Shown: piece by piece, positions 53,501-62,101 of the stretch
Numbering within the stretch: the first letter of the stretch is position 1
Layout: each line of letters begins with the position of its first letter
Source: Candidatus Poribacteria bacterium
Lineage (GTDB): Bacteria > Poribacteria > WGA-4E > WGA-3G
Direction: 5' to 3'
DNA length: 64,000 nucleotides
Assembly (NCBI GenBank): GCA_003635195.1
Contig: PYIY01000029.1
Coordinates: forward strand, 6,891-70,890
Notes under the pieces: model-generated
What the model saw: the letters and a program-made list of their open reading frames with translations, nothing else
Databases searched by the model: none
Told to the model about the DNA's origin: nothing
Translations under genes and position numbers: made by a program

Positions 53501-54253
53501 ATGCGCATCCAAATCGTCGCTGATGTTGGCGACGGCATCATCCTCCCCATCAACTATAACTATCAGCTTGCCGGTATCATCTATCGTTTCCTCGCCAAAT
53601 CCGACCCCGAATACGCCTCCTTTCTACACAATGAAGGCTACGCTGCCGCAGAGAAACGATTCAAACTCTTCACCTTCTCCCAACTCATGGCAGAACGCAG
53701 ACGCGTCAGCGGTGCGAATATCCATTTCGGTTCAACATTGACGTGGTACATCTCCTCCCCAGTCGAACGGTTCTTGTCCCATTTTGCCGATACCCTGCTA
53801 ACCGAGGGCAGACTCTCCATTGGTGAGCATGAATTGCGAGTTAGAGATGTGACCGTGCCGCGTATCCCGCGTTTTCGATCAGAGATGCACCTCCGATGTC
53901 TCTCCCCCATCGTAATGTCTACAGCGCGCGAGCGTAATGGCAAACAGACGATGCACTATTGCCTCCCCGATGATCCCGTTCTCTCTGAACTCATCCGTCA
54001 AAACCTGATTCGCAAACACCAAGCGATATACGGTCACAATCCCAAGAATGATGCTTTGACGTTTCGATTTGATGAGAATTACATTGCCCGCCGCAACGGA
54101 CGCGTCACCCGTCTCGTAGACTACAAAGGTATCAAGATAAAGGGAATCATGTGCCCATTCCATGTCTCTGGAAGTCTGGCGTTGATCCAGACGGGTTACG
54201 AATGTGGCTTCGGCGACAAAAACAGTGCCGGCTTCGGTATGGTAGAAGTCTAA
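53501..54253 (+). CDS. cas6: Cas6 CRISPR RNA endoribonuclease
   Basis: 250 residues of two RAMP (ferredoxin-like) halves. The C-terminus has the glycine-rich loop of Cas6 (GYECGFGDKNSAGFGMV), which grips the repeat RNA. Cas6 cuts pre-crRNA within repeats and would supply guides to both the type I complex here and the type III complex that starts at 62309. Histidine residues near H42 and in FHVSG are candidates for catalysis, though not certain. AAGGAGG lies upstream of ATG 53501. A 50-bp copy of its interior is found at 51378. An internal promoter in the 76-bp gap behind it may partly uncouple it from cas8. Confidence 0.92.
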   Translation: MRIQIVADVGDGIILPINYNYQLAGIIYRFLAKSDPEYASFLHNEGYAAAEKRFKLFTFSQLMAERRRVSGANIHFGSTLTWYISSPVERFLSHFADTLLTEGRLSIGEHELRVRDVTVPRIPRFRSEMHLRCLSPIVMSTARERNGKQTMHYCLPDDPVLSELIRQNLIRKHQAIYGHNPKNDALTFRFDENYIARRNGRVTRLVDYKGIKIKGIMCPFHVSGSLALIQTGYECGFGDKNSAGFGMVEV

Positions 54254-54267
54254 ACATATTTCAATTT

Positions 54268-54296
54268 GAATTTCATTAGTAAAAATTGTATAATAT
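54268..54296 (+). promoter_or_regulatory. Internal promoter before cas8
   Basis: TTGAAT 54268-54273, a 17-bp spacer, and TATAAT 54291-54296, in the gap between cas6 and cas8. It would allow the interference genes to be transcribed separately from cas6. The sequence shows a good -10 but only a partial -35. Confidence 0.5.
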
Positions 54297-54329
54297 ATTT
54301 CTAACATTTTTTGAAAGGAGGTAAATGCT

Positions 54330-56039
54330 GTGAAAAATCAACAATTGGAATTAGGTTTTAGTAATAATTCGTCATTGGAATTGGAACTGACTGGAAATCC
54401 GTGGACAGATTTTGGGATTATAAGTTTTTGTGCGGAATTGCGTTCTACACCTTTTAGCTGCCAGCTAGTATTAACACCACATAAGGCAACTCTTACAATG
54501 GATGTAGCCAATCTTGAAAAGTTTGAAGAGTGGTTGAATCAGAGGTTTCTCTATAAGTGGAATCAGCTCTATTGGTTGAGTCGTGGTGCTAAAATCCTTG
54601 GACGTGGACGCGCCTCTCTGAGTTATGATGATGGCTTCGTTGATCGTGACAAGTCACAGATGCAAACTACCGAAGAAGATCGGGCAGAAATTAAGGAAAA
54701 ATGGAAAAACAGTAATATTCGTGATACGATGCCTCTTACACAGTTGAGGTCTAATTTTATCGGTATAAATGGTAACGCTGATAAATTCAGAACAGAACAA
54801 CAAACCAACATTAGAGAATTCATTGCGAATTGGCAAAATCCTACAGGAAAAAAGGTTTGCGAAATGTCTGGGAGAACTACTGCCAAACCCAAAAAACTAC
54901 TTCAAGTGGTGAATCCGTTCGCAACGAAACATCACAATACAAGAGTGCGAGGGGCACATAGCAGTAGTACTAATCCTACAATCGGACAACTCTATTACCT
55001 GATTAGCCTTTGTGCGACACTTGACAAAGACATCCCTTTTAGTGTCAACACTGCTAAGCGGACAACACGCCTAATTCTGCCAGATGTCCAGAATCTTGAT
55101 CTGTTAGCCAAAGTTTATGCGCGCTTAAAGGACAATCTTAAAGATCTTGATCAACCCAATGAACTTTGGACTTTCACTAATTTGAGAACTATGTTCGGCT
55201 CGACTAACCGATATTCACTTGCGATCTCGTTGTTCCATAACATCTTTTATGAGTTTTCACCATCCGATGACGAAGAAAGTGAAGATGAATGGGATTTTTC
55301 ACCTTTAGTGGAACAAACAACAGAATCTGTCAGACAACTGACGCGTTGGGTTATTATTCCATTCACAAAAGGGCAGAATGTGATTTTTCAAAATTTCCAC
55401 ACTGTTGAGATGGATACGCGGTTGTATGATTACATTAAACCGATTGATTTCGATCCCAGACCAATTAAACTTGTCCCTGATATTTTAGTAAGAATGTCAT
55501 CTCGGACTCCGGATGGTGAGAATGCTATCGGACAATTAAGCCAAGCCATTGCAACCAGTATGCCTTCTTTGATGAAGGCGGCATTGTTTAATCTTTGGAA
55601 GCATCAGGATGCTGTTTTGGTTTCTCCGCAGCGAGGTGCACCACATCCCGTAAGACTGCTTTCAACTTTTATTACTCATTTTTTGGAGGTAAATCAAGTG
55701 TTAGATAAAGAGTTACGTGAAGATTTGCGGGCAATAGGGACCACGATCGGAACTATCTTTTACAAGGATGTTACGCTTATTAGCAAACTATTTAACGTTT
55801 CTAGTGTAAACGCCTTCAGAGATACTCTCAATGTCGTCATGTTCCGCTTGTATAAGTTTAGTACAGGTGAAGATGCTAAAAAAGCGGTTCCAGTTAAGCA
55901 AGAACGTATTGACCATATTTTGAACGAATTGACAGATGGAAATTGTAAGGAAATCGCTGAGACGCTGTCTACTTATGTCTGTCTTAATGCTTACAATGCG
56001 AAAGTGTTTGAATCTAAATCTGATAACGGAGGAAATTAA
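54330..56039 (+). CDS. cas8: Cas8 large subunit of type I-B Cascade (Cst1/Cas8a1-like)
   Basis: 569 residues with little overall conservation, identified by position (between cas6 and cas7), size, and the segment 'NPFATKHHNTRVRG' with GQLYYLISLCATLDKDIPF after it, seen in Cas8 of the Cst1/Tneap set. A CxxC partner site common in that subgroup is largely lost (KVCEMSGR shows one cysteine). Cas8 recognises the PAM and recruits Cas3 to the R-loop. The start is GTG 54330, after AAAGGAGGT; an overlapping ATGCTGTGA upstream makes a two-codon minileader. No small subunit gene (cas11) is separate, as it is usually made from within cas8. Confidence 0.8.
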   Translation: MKNQQLELGFSNNSSLELELTGNPWTDFGIISFCAELRSTPFSCQLVLTPHKATLTMDVANLEKFEEWLNQRFLYKWNQLYWLSRGAKILGRGRASLSYDDGFVDRDKSQMQTTEEDRAEIKEKWKNSNIRDTMPLTQLRSNFIGINGNADKFRTEQQTNIREFIANWQNPTGKKVCEMSGRTTAKPKKLLQVVNPFATKHHNTRVRGAHSSSTNPTIGQLYYLISLCATLDKDIPFSVNTAKRTTRLILPDVQNLDLLAKVYARLKDNLKDLDQPNELWTFTNLRTMFGSTNRYSLAISLFHNIFYEFSPSDDEESEDEWDFSPLVEQTTESVRQLTRWVIIPFTKGQNVIFQNFHTVEMDTRLYDYIKPIDFDPRPIKLVPDILVRMSSRTPDGENAIGQLSQAIATSMPSLMKAALFNLWKHQDAVLVSPQRGAPHPVRLLSTFITHFLEVNQVLDKELREDLRAIGTTIGTIFYKDVTLISKLFNVSSVNAFRDTLNVVMFRLYKFSTGEDAKKAVPVKQERIDHILNELTDGNCKEIAETLSTYVCLNAYNAKVFESKSDNGGN

Positions 56040-56040
56040 A

Positions 56041-56991
56041 ATGACCAATAACACAACTGAATTGAAAGGTATTGCCATGGTTTGGCTCAGCAAAACCGAC
56101 TTGAGCAACCTGAATGCCGGTGAAGGTGGCGGTGGCAATGTCACGGAACTAAAAACCTATGACAACGGACGAAAACCTTACGCCTCCGGTCAATCGGTGC
56201 GGCATGCATTACGGGAAGCGATTCACCGGAACAATCCAGGTGTGTTTCTTTGTGTACCGGAAACACCTTGTACCAATGTTGCAGAATGCTGGCTCTGTGA
56301 TCTGTTCGGTTTTCTGAATCCAATAGCAGATAAAGGTTTTGACAGACGATGGTCACCGATCAAAGCGACACCTGCACTTGGACAGATCGCCTCCGATGTG
56401 GTCACAGATTTGCTAATTCGCATGAGTGGTATTGAAAAAGAGGATAAACAAACAGCGGATCAACGCATCGCCTATGTACAGATAATGGCAAACGTTTATC
56501 GCGTTGGGTTGTCCCTTGATGTTGCGAACATCGGCAAAGTGATTACACCACAATATGATGGTAAAGGCAAAAATGCTACATTCAAAGAATGGGAAACCAC
56601 GGTTGAAATTGATAAGGAAAACAAAATAGAACGAACCATTGCTGTTTTGGAAGCAATCGGCGGTATTGCTGATTTTGCCAAACAGGCTCGGAATGCTGCA
56701 TCGCTTGCCCCAGATATTTTTATAGCGTCAACCCATACTCGTTACTCCCACAGAACCTTAAGGGCGTTAGAACTTGACGATGAGGGAAACGTTAACACTG
56801 AGACGCTACGCGTTATTTTGCAAGATTTGGAAGATGACGGTGCTAAACTTTTCTGCGGATTTACACCAGGGGTAGTCGAAAACGATAAAGCGTTGATTCA
56901 GGTTTTAGATGAATTTGAAATAGAAAGAACCAATCCGCTTCGTGCCTTGAAAAATCTGGTAGCATACGTGCAAGAAGCCCTTACAGAATAA
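56041..56991 (+). CDS. cas7: Cas7 backbone subunit of type I-B Cascade
   Basis: 316 residues, DevR/Cst2 family. It starts with a glycine-rich RNA-binding segment (LSNLNAGEGGGGNVTELK) and has YASGQSVRHALREA, typical for Cas7, and a CWLCDLFGF region that replaces the helical insertion of some relatives. Several copies line up along the crRNA to hold it for base pairing. ATG 56041, preceded by GGAGGAAA, is preferred over the upstream ATG at 55936, which lies within cas8. It sits directly behind cas8 and is followed by a strong hairpin before cas5, which could favour its overproduction. Confidence 0.9.
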   Translation: MTNNTTELKGIAMVWLSKTDLSNLNAGEGGGGNVTELKTYDNGRKPYASGQSVRHALREAIHRNNPGVFLCVPETPCTNVAECWLCDLFGFLNPIADKGFDRRWSPIKATPALGQIASDVVTDLLIRMSGIEKEDKQTADQRIAYVQIMANVYRVGLSLDVANIGKVITPQYDGKGKNATFKEWETTVEIDKENKIERTIAVLEAIGGIADFAKQARNAASLAPDIFIASTHTRYSHRTLRALELDDEGNVNTETLRVILQDLEDDGAKLFCGFTPGVVENDKALIQVLDEFEIERTNPLRALKNLVAYVQEALTE

Positions 56992-56999
56992 CCTAAAAG

Positions 57000-57029
57000 A
57001 AGGCGGGTATTCTTGTGAATACTCGCCTT
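57000..57029 (+). terminator. Hairpin between cas7 and cas5
   Basis: AAGGCGGGTATTC (57000-57012), loop TTGT, and GAATACTCGCCTT (57017-57029) pair over 13 bp with one G-U. The tail reads TAGCAGAGG, not a T-run, so this is not a clear terminator. It begins 9 bp after the cas7 stop and may protect the 3' end of the cas7 message from nucleases, raising Cas7 over Cas5, or partly attenuate transcription. Confidence 0.65.
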
Positions 57030-57043
57030 TAGCAGAGGATGTT

Positions 57044-57712
57044 ATGGATAAGATACTCACTTTTGGCGTAATCTGTCCGTTTTGGGCATCATTTCGTCAG
57101 CCACAGGCGGTGAACGTTCATGTCACGTATCCTATTCCGCCACCGCCGACCCTTTACGGCATGTTAAATGCAGCACGGGGAAAACCGCAAGACTGGAACG
57201 CGGACAGAGATGATTGGCAAATCTCCCTTGTTATAGAATCTAAAGGAAAATTTCTTGAAACGTTCAGCAAGATATTTAAACCTTCCCGAGATGGAGAAGG
57301 ACTATTTGACAGAACAATTTTAATGCGTCAGAAACTGATGAAGGTTCACTATACTATCTACTTAAAAACAGATGAATCGCTGCTTGTTGAAGCGCAGCAA
57401 TCACTTACTGCACCGCACTGGCCCCTCTATCTTGGTGAATCGGATGATGTCGTTGATATTATCAACCCGCGTATTGTTGAATGCCAACCCACTGAGGTGC
57501 AAAAAATCCACTCAATTATTCCAGGTTTCGTAGAAGGATGTCAATTGGTGAACATGCCTTCTCATTATACCGAAGCCTCAAGAGAACAGTGGCAGATGCA
57601 TCGGCGAATTTACTCTATTCCACCGGAAGGAGAATCGGTTGCACTAAGTGAATCACGTCTCGCGTATCCAATTGAAGGAAGGAACATTATATTCAATGGA
57701 AATTCTCGGTAA
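57044..57712 (+). CDS. cas5: Cas5 subunit of type I-B Cascade
   Basis: 222 residues. The N-terminus (FGVICPFWASFRQPQAVNVH, then TYPIPPPPTLYGMLNAARG) is the Cas5 RAMP signature: a first strand, a Phe-Arg element, and proline-rich TLYGML. Cas5 caps the 5' handle of the crRNA in Cascade. It has a C-terminal domain with glycine-poor loops (about 120-222). GAGG lies before ATG 57044. The cas3 start lies within its last 17 bp, so the two are translationally coupled. Confidence 0.9.
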   Translation: MDKILTFGVICPFWASFRQPQAVNVHVTYPIPPPPTLYGMLNAARGKPQDWNADRDDWQISLVIESKGKFLETFSKIFKPSRDGEGLFDRTILMRQKLMKVHYTIYLKTDESLLVEAQQSLTAPHWPLYLGESDDVVDIINPRIVECQPTEVQKIHSIIPGFVEGCQLVNMPSHYTEASREQWQMHRRIYSIPPEGESVALSESRLAYPIEGRNIIFNGNSR

Positions 57713-60158
57713 AACGAATCAAACTTTACGTGGGCATATTCAGGACTGTTTAACAGTCTGTAACGAAATTATAGCACGCCGTGAACCTTTTTTACGCCAA
57801 TTTTGCCAAAAATTCGGCTGGAATTGGGAAGACGTAAAACAGGCTTTACGTTTTGCTGTCTGGTGTCATGACATTGGGAAAGCATCTGACGAATGGCAGG
57901 ATTATATCCGAGACAATGGAAGCAGAATTACACATTCACTTCCATCTTTTGGAATTGGGCTTATGACAAGTAGTATGCCAAAGTCTTTTAACAATAGCCC
58001 ACTTTATGCCGCAATGTTAGCCGTACTTGCACACCACGGACAACTTCATAAGGATGCATTCCGAGAGGACAATTTTCGGTGGCAGGATGTCACTTTGCCA
58101 GTTGACTACATCAATAGTCACTTTGAATTTTTTCGACAGCAGGAGCCCAGCTTACATCTAAAAACTTGGCAACCGGACACCCTTAGCCTCGGTAGGATTT
58201 GTGCTCCCATAAAAAAATTAAAAGAGATAATCAAAGGTCCAGAAAAACTGCAGTTTAAGATTCTTTATTCACTCATGCTAAATGTGTTGACTACCTCGGA
58301 TGGATACGCAAGTGGAAACGCTCCAGACGGTGGCACACCTGAAAATCCTATGGGGGCCAACTTAACTCGTGAAGAACTCTCAAGGGTTCAGAATAAATTT
58401 CCGTTTTTCAACAACATTCTGTTAAAAGAGCTCCGTTTTGTTCCGAAAGACAGTGAACCAAACAAAATGCAATGTGAAATCGTTCAGCAAGACTCGGGGA
58501 GGATTATTCTAAACGCGGGATGTGGTGAAGGCAAAACTGCTGCTGCTCTACTTTTCGCACAAAAATTGCTAAAAGAAAACTGCATTGACCGGATTATTTT
58601 TACGTTGCCGACAAAATTCACGGCAAACAATTTGAATAGAGATTTAACTGATAAGTATGCAATACCGGAAGAACTCGTTGGAATCACACACGGCGACGCT
58701 TCTGAATTCCTTCGCCAAAGAATGCAGGAAACCGAAAACCAGCAAAGAGAACAAGAAATTGACGAAGACGAAATTCACAACTTGATTATGGCACAGGTTT
58801 TTGAAAATAGTATCTATGCAAAACCGATAACGATTTCTACAGTAGATCACTTGATTATGAGTCTCTACCACGGGTATAAATTTGCGGATAGAGCATTCTC
58901 TAATGTTGCTTCTTCACTGGTGGTTTTTGATGAAGTCCACTATTATGAAAAACATACTATGGGTGCAATTGCCGAAACGATGCGTAGATTAACCGAATTG
59001 CAGGTTCCACACCTTGTGATGACTGCTACAATCCCGTGTGCTGTTCGTAATGAATTAGATAAACTGGTCACAAATCAGCCTTATAGATTTCAGCGCGCGC
59101 CAGCAATCATTCAAGGCACTTCAAAGCCAAAAACCCCATTTGAAATTGAGAGGTTATCTCATACCTTAATTGATGAAAACGATAAATCCGTTTCAGACGA
59201 ACTGTTGGCATTCGTTGCGCAAAACATTGAGCGAAGGCAGATTATTTTTGCCAACCAAGTTGCCCGCGCCAAGCAAATCTATCTGACCTTGGCAAATTCT
59301 GGTATTACCGCAAATCTGATCTGCTATCATTCAGGTTTTATTAGTAAACACCGAAACGAAAAAGAAAAAATTATTCGTGCACTTTTTAAAAGTCCAAAAG
59401 ATCGGAATGCGGAGGAAGTTAGAGCGTTAGAAGATCGTGGTTTTTATAACACTGACCCCTGTATACTGGTGTCTACCCAAGTTAGTGAGTTAAGTTTAGA
59501 CATTAGCGCGGATGTGATGTATTCTGAAATCGCACCAATTGACTCAATTATTCAACGAGGTGGACGCCTTCACCGAAAAGGCGAATATCCACATGATAAT
59601 GGCTATGCTCATCGGATGTACATTGCTCCACCTTATGAGAGTGACAGAGCTAATCTACCTTACGACCAAGAGATTTTGCAACGTTCGTGGGATGTGGTTG
59701 GGCAGCATTATACTTTTCAAAATGCATGTGATTGGGTAAATGTTGTATACCCTGAAAGCACTTCGCTCATGCATGCCGAACTGGCAGAGGCTATTGACAC
59801 GGATATAGTATTCGGAAAAAAACCACAAGATAACTGGGGTGATGATATTGAAGAAGAGGGACGTGTTGTTATCCGTAAGAAGAATTACCAAACTTATGAT
59901 GTTGTTCCTTATGAGTTCGTCGAAACCGTTGAACAGGATTATCGGAATTATAAAACACATTCCCTCAGCATTTCAGAAGGGGTTTTTTGTGCTGCCCTCG
60001 CCCAAGATAAGATTTTATTCAGAAAAGGAACTCAAAAATTGACGAACCGACAAGGAGGAACACGAGAAATCAAGATACGCTTCAAAACTATTAAATCGCG
60101 TTATACATTTAGGGTTGGACTTGAACTTGACGAGGAAGCTATCCCGAATCTCCTATAG
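57696..60158 (+). CDS. cas3: Cas3 HD nuclease-helicase
   Basis: 820 residues from ATG 57696, with GAAGGAAGGA upstream. The N-terminal HD nuclease has HDIGKAS (H58, D59) and LAHHGQ. The helicase has Walker A GCGEGKT from G275, DEVH (D412-H415) and a TAT-type motif III, then QVSELSLDISADV and QRGGRLHR. Cas3 is recruited by Cas8-bound Cascade and unwinds and degrades the target DNA. It is the last gene of this operon and the end of the type I module. A TnpB element lies between it and cas10. Confidence 0.95.
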   Translation: MEILGKTNQTLRGHIQDCLTVCNEIIARREPFLRQFCQKFGWNWEDVKQALRFAVWCHDIGKASDEWQDYIRDNGSRITHSLPSFGIGLMTSSMPKSFNNSPLYAAMLAVLAHHGQLHKDAFREDNFRWQDVTLPVDYINSHFEFFRQQEPSLHLKTWQPDTLSLGRICAPIKKLKEIIKGPEKLQFKILYSLMLNVLTTSDGYASGNAPDGGTPENPMGANLTREELSRVQNKFPFFNNILLKELRFVPKDSEPNKMQCEIVQQDSGRIILNAGCGEGKTAAALLFAQKLLKENCIDRIIFTLPTKFTANNLNRDLTDKYAIPEELVGITHGDASEFLRQRMQETENQQREQEIDEDEIHNLIMAQVFENSIYAKPITISTVDHLIMSLYHGYKFADRAFSNVASSLVVFDEVHYYEKHTMGAIAETMRRLTELQVPHLVMTATIPCAVRNELDKLVTNQPYRFQRAPAIIQGTSKPKTPFEIERLSHTLIDENDKSVSDELLAFVAQNIERRQIIFANQVARAKQIYLTLANSGITANLICYHSGFISKHRNEKEKIIRALFKSPKDRNAEEVRALEDRGFYNTDPCILVSTQVSELSLDISADVMYSEIAPIDSIIQRGGRLHRKGEYPHDNGYAHRMYIAPPYESDRANLPYDQEILQRSWDVVGQHYTFQNACDWVNVVYPESTSLMHAELAEAIDTDIVFGKKPQDNWGDDIEEEGRVVIRKKNYQTYDVVPYEFVETVEQDYRNYKTHSLSISEGVFCAALAQDKILFRKGTQKLTNRQGGTREIKIRFKTIKSRYTFRVGLELDEEAIPNLL

Positions 60159-60560
60159 TTATACCAAATCTGAAAAATAAATTCGCATTTCAGAGATTTT
60201 GAAAATCATAGGAGGTTTCCGCATGTCAGAGGCGCAATGAATTGCGACACTACGAACCGGTTTTTCGCTAATGAGAAACGGTTATTCAGAAATGGTATTA
60301 GTAAGGAAACCGTCGTTCACCACTTATCAACGAAATACCGAGCATGTATAGGAGATTTATATTCGTAGTAAGGAACCCTTCATCGCCTATCTGCGTAAGT
60401 CCTATTAAATATACTTGCTTTTTACCTGAAAATTTTGTATAATTTCAGTTATCTATGACGTTGATATTTTATAGAACTCATAGTTAAAAATTGGCATAAA
60501 TAACCCAAGCTGCTACTACGGTGGCTTCTTTTCACAGAGCGTTCTTGTTATCTAAAACTT
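60159..60560. other. Non-coding stretch after cas3
   Basis: About 400 bp with no credible gene: an eight-codon frame at 60223-60240 after AGGAGG is too short to call. A half of the AGGACTTACGCA family (GCGTAAGTCCT) lies near 60402, so a MITE-like remnant is present. No cas1, cas2 or repeat array is found here. Confidence 0.5.
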
Positions 60561-60649
60561 CGGTTCTAAAACCTCGCTCTTTAGAGCGGGGATACAGAAC
60601 CGCCGTCTTGGAAAGGACTCAACCGTTGTTTGAAAAAGATATTTTTCCC

Positions 60650-60679
60650 TTGACAAAACAGGATAAAAACTGCTATAAT
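60650..60679 (+). promoter_or_regulatory. tnpB promoter
   Basis: TTGACA 60650-60655, an 18-bp spacer, TATAAT 60674-60679: perfect consensus boxes. Transcription should start near 60686, at the edge of the first helix of the leader RNA below. Promoter form and spacing match those of the defence operon at 2953. Confidence 0.85.
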
Positions 60680-60684
60680 TAAGC

Positions 60685-60791
60685 GTATCAGGTTGGCAGA
60701 CATGCTTAGCGTTACCGCCCCCTTCCCAGTAACGGGTGGGGACCCCGGTAACGTGTCTGCCTCCCACTAAGCAGGGGATAAAGCCTGATAC
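60685..60791 (+). ncRNA. Pseudoknotted leader RNA, copy B
   Basis: P1 GTATCAGG 60685-60692 with CCTGATAC 60784-60791; P2 GGCAGACA 60695-60702 with TGTCTGCC 60754-60761; P4 CGTTACCG 60710-60717 with CGGTAACG 60746-60753; P5 CCC 60763-60765 with GGG 60774-60776; pseudoknot TGCTTAG 60703-60709 with CTAAGCA 60767-60773. Every helix keeps the order seen at 2989-3064 although bases differ. The RNA ends 10 nt before the tnpB ATG, so it may sense a signal, modulate translation or be part of guide RNA biology. Confidence 0.6.
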
Positions 60792-60801
60792 CTGAGAGTC
60801 C

Positions 60802-62016
60802 ATGCGAAACACGACCCATAAACTTTTTCACGATAAACAGTTGCGCCACTTGCACGACGACTTGAATATCATAGGCGTTGTGAGAAATCACTTCATTGCG
60901 CTTTCTATGCGGTATTACCGCAGATATGGCAAGGAGCTTTCGCATGCCAAAATGTCGAAACACCTGACGAAACTCAAGAAACTTGAGAAATACGCATTTT
61001 GGAATATCCCGTACTCGTGGGCGTTGCAAAACATGCTCAAACGTTTGGCACAATCCTTTAGAGAAATACGAACCCTTGGACGTGGACACCCACAATTCAA
61101 GTCGTGTAAGAAACACAAAGGAATGACGTTTGACGGTGTCCAAGCCCCACTTGAAAAAGTTTTGGACAAACAAAAACACAAAAGAAATCATCCGACATAT
61201 CGTATCCGCTTGAATGGGCGTTGGTATCGTTTTGCGTTGCATCGTGAGATACAGGGCGAAATCACGGGCGTTCAAGTTACCAGAGACGCACTTGGAGATG
61301 TGTATATCACCCTTACTGAAGATTACTCGGAAATCAAATATGAACCCAAGACAGGTAAAGCTGAAGGGTTCGACTTTGGAATCACAGCAGATTTCCTGAT
61401 AGGCAGTAACGGTAAAACATACCCGTCTCCGATGTTTTACAAACGCAATGCCAAGCAGTTGGTAGCAGCACAAAAGGTGTATTCTCGGAAGGTCAAAGGG
61501 TCTAACAATCAGGAACGCGAACGCAAGAATGTTGCCCGTATCCACAAAAAGACGGCAAATCAACGAACCGACCACCATTGGAAACTGGCGATAGACCTCT
61601 GCCGAGACTTTGATATTCTGTTCTTTGAGGACCTGAACCTTGAAGGTATGAAACGGTTGTGGGGTAAACAGGTCTCTGACCTTGCCTTCGGTGAGTTCCT
61701 GCGAAAACTCAAACACCAGTCTCAGAAGCGTATCCGTTCTGTGCTGAAGATTGGGCGGTGGACTCCCACGACAAAGTGCTGTTGTGTTTGTGGGCATAAA
61801 AATGAAAATCTGACGTTAGCAGATAGAGCATGGACGTGTCGTGAATGTAACACACACCTTGACCGCGACCAGAATGCTGCTATGAATATTCTTAAGGAAG
61901 GGATAGCTTCCTTTGGGTTAGGAGAAGTAAATCCTATTGTTCTGTTCAACAAAATCGTAGGTATCTCTGTCGCATCGTCCTATCCGTTGCTGAATTCCAC
62001 AAACGCTTCTGCTTAA
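60802..62016 (+). CDS. tnpB: TnpB RNA-guided nuclease
   Basis: 404 residues. A helical N-terminal domain (HLHDDLNIIGVVRNHFIAL) is followed by the RuvC core: D191 in GFDFGI, E276 in FFEDLNLEGM, and a C-terminal zinc ribbon CCVCGHKN with CRECN, then HLDRDQNAAMNIL with D354/D356. These are the catalytic and metal-binding residues of active TnpB. TnpB cuts DNA at sites set by an omega-RNA formed from its own 3' end and the element's right end, helping the element persist. All key residues are present. ATG 60802 follows a structured leader. A 361-residue antisense frame over the gene is a shadow. Confidence 0.93.
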   Translation: MRNTTHKLFHDKQLRHLHDDLNIIGVVRNHFIALSMRYYRRYGKELSHAKMSKHLTKLKKLEKYAFWNIPYSWALQNMLKRLAQSFREIRTLGRGHPQFKSCKKHKGMTFDGVQAPLEKVLDKQKHKRNHPTYRIRLNGRWYRFALHREIQGEITGVQVTRDALGDVYITLTEDYSEIKYEPKTGKAEGFDFGITADFLIGSNGKTYPSPMFYKRNAKQLVAAQKVYSRKVKGSNNQERERKNVARIHKKTANQRTDHHWKLAIDLCRDFDILFFEDLNLEGMKRLWGKQVSDLAFGEFLRKLKHQSQKRIRSVLKIGRWTPTTKCCCVCGHKNENLTLADRAWTCRECNTHLDRDQNAAMNILKEGIASFGLGEVNPIVLFNKIVGISVASSYPLLNSTNASA

Positions 62017-62029
62017 CGTATTGCAGAAG

Positions 62030-62049
62030 CCTCCTGCTTTAGCAGGAGG
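62030..62049 (+). ncRNA. Right-end hairpin, likely part of the TnpB omega-RNA
   Basis: CCTCCTGCTTTAGCAGGAGG forms a perfect 8-bp stem 14 bp after the tnpB stop. In studied TnpB elements the omega-RNA scaffold ends at such a structure and the guide is the sequence just outside the element. The guide here would be in the 20 bases after about 62057, but the true end cannot be fixed by eye. Confidence 0.45.
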
Positions 62050-62085
62050 TCTATCACTGTCAAATCCACGTTCTGTACACCAAAT

Positions 62086-62101
62086 GTTACACTGGTGTAA
62101 C
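62086..62101. promoter_or_regulatory. Perfect palindrome upstream of cas10
   Basis: GTTACAC TG GTGTAAC: two 7-bp arms around a 2-bp spacer, about 140 bp upstream of the cas10 promoter. It has the look of an operator for a dimeric regulator. No cognate regulator gene is seen beside it. Confidence 0.4.

Larger units (their letters stand above)
60561..62057 (+). mobile_element. IS200/IS605-type element carrying tnpB
   Basis: Left end: stem CGGTTCT (60561-60567) with AGAACCG (60596-60602) enclosing the inner hairpin around GCTCTTTAGAGC. Right end: hairpin CCTCCTGCTTTAGCAGGAGG (62030-62049) 14 bp after the tnpB stop. This is the layout of a TnpB-only element lacking TnpA, dependent on transposase in trans. 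It is inserted between cas3 and cas10, which suggests it arrived after the two CRISPR systems joined. Confidence 0.75.

Noticed and set aside
55936..56040. Upstream extension of cas7
   Set aside because: This lies inside cas8 and the ATG at 56041 has a proper GGAGG site.
60685..60791. HDV-like ribozyme
   Set aside because: The pseudoknot order partly resembles HDV-type nesting, but there is no P4 helix and an extra closing helix P1 is present.
60712..61797. 361-residue minus-strand frame
   Set aside because: It is the antisense of tnpB and lacks a ribosome site; the TnpB motifs on the plus strand explain the region.
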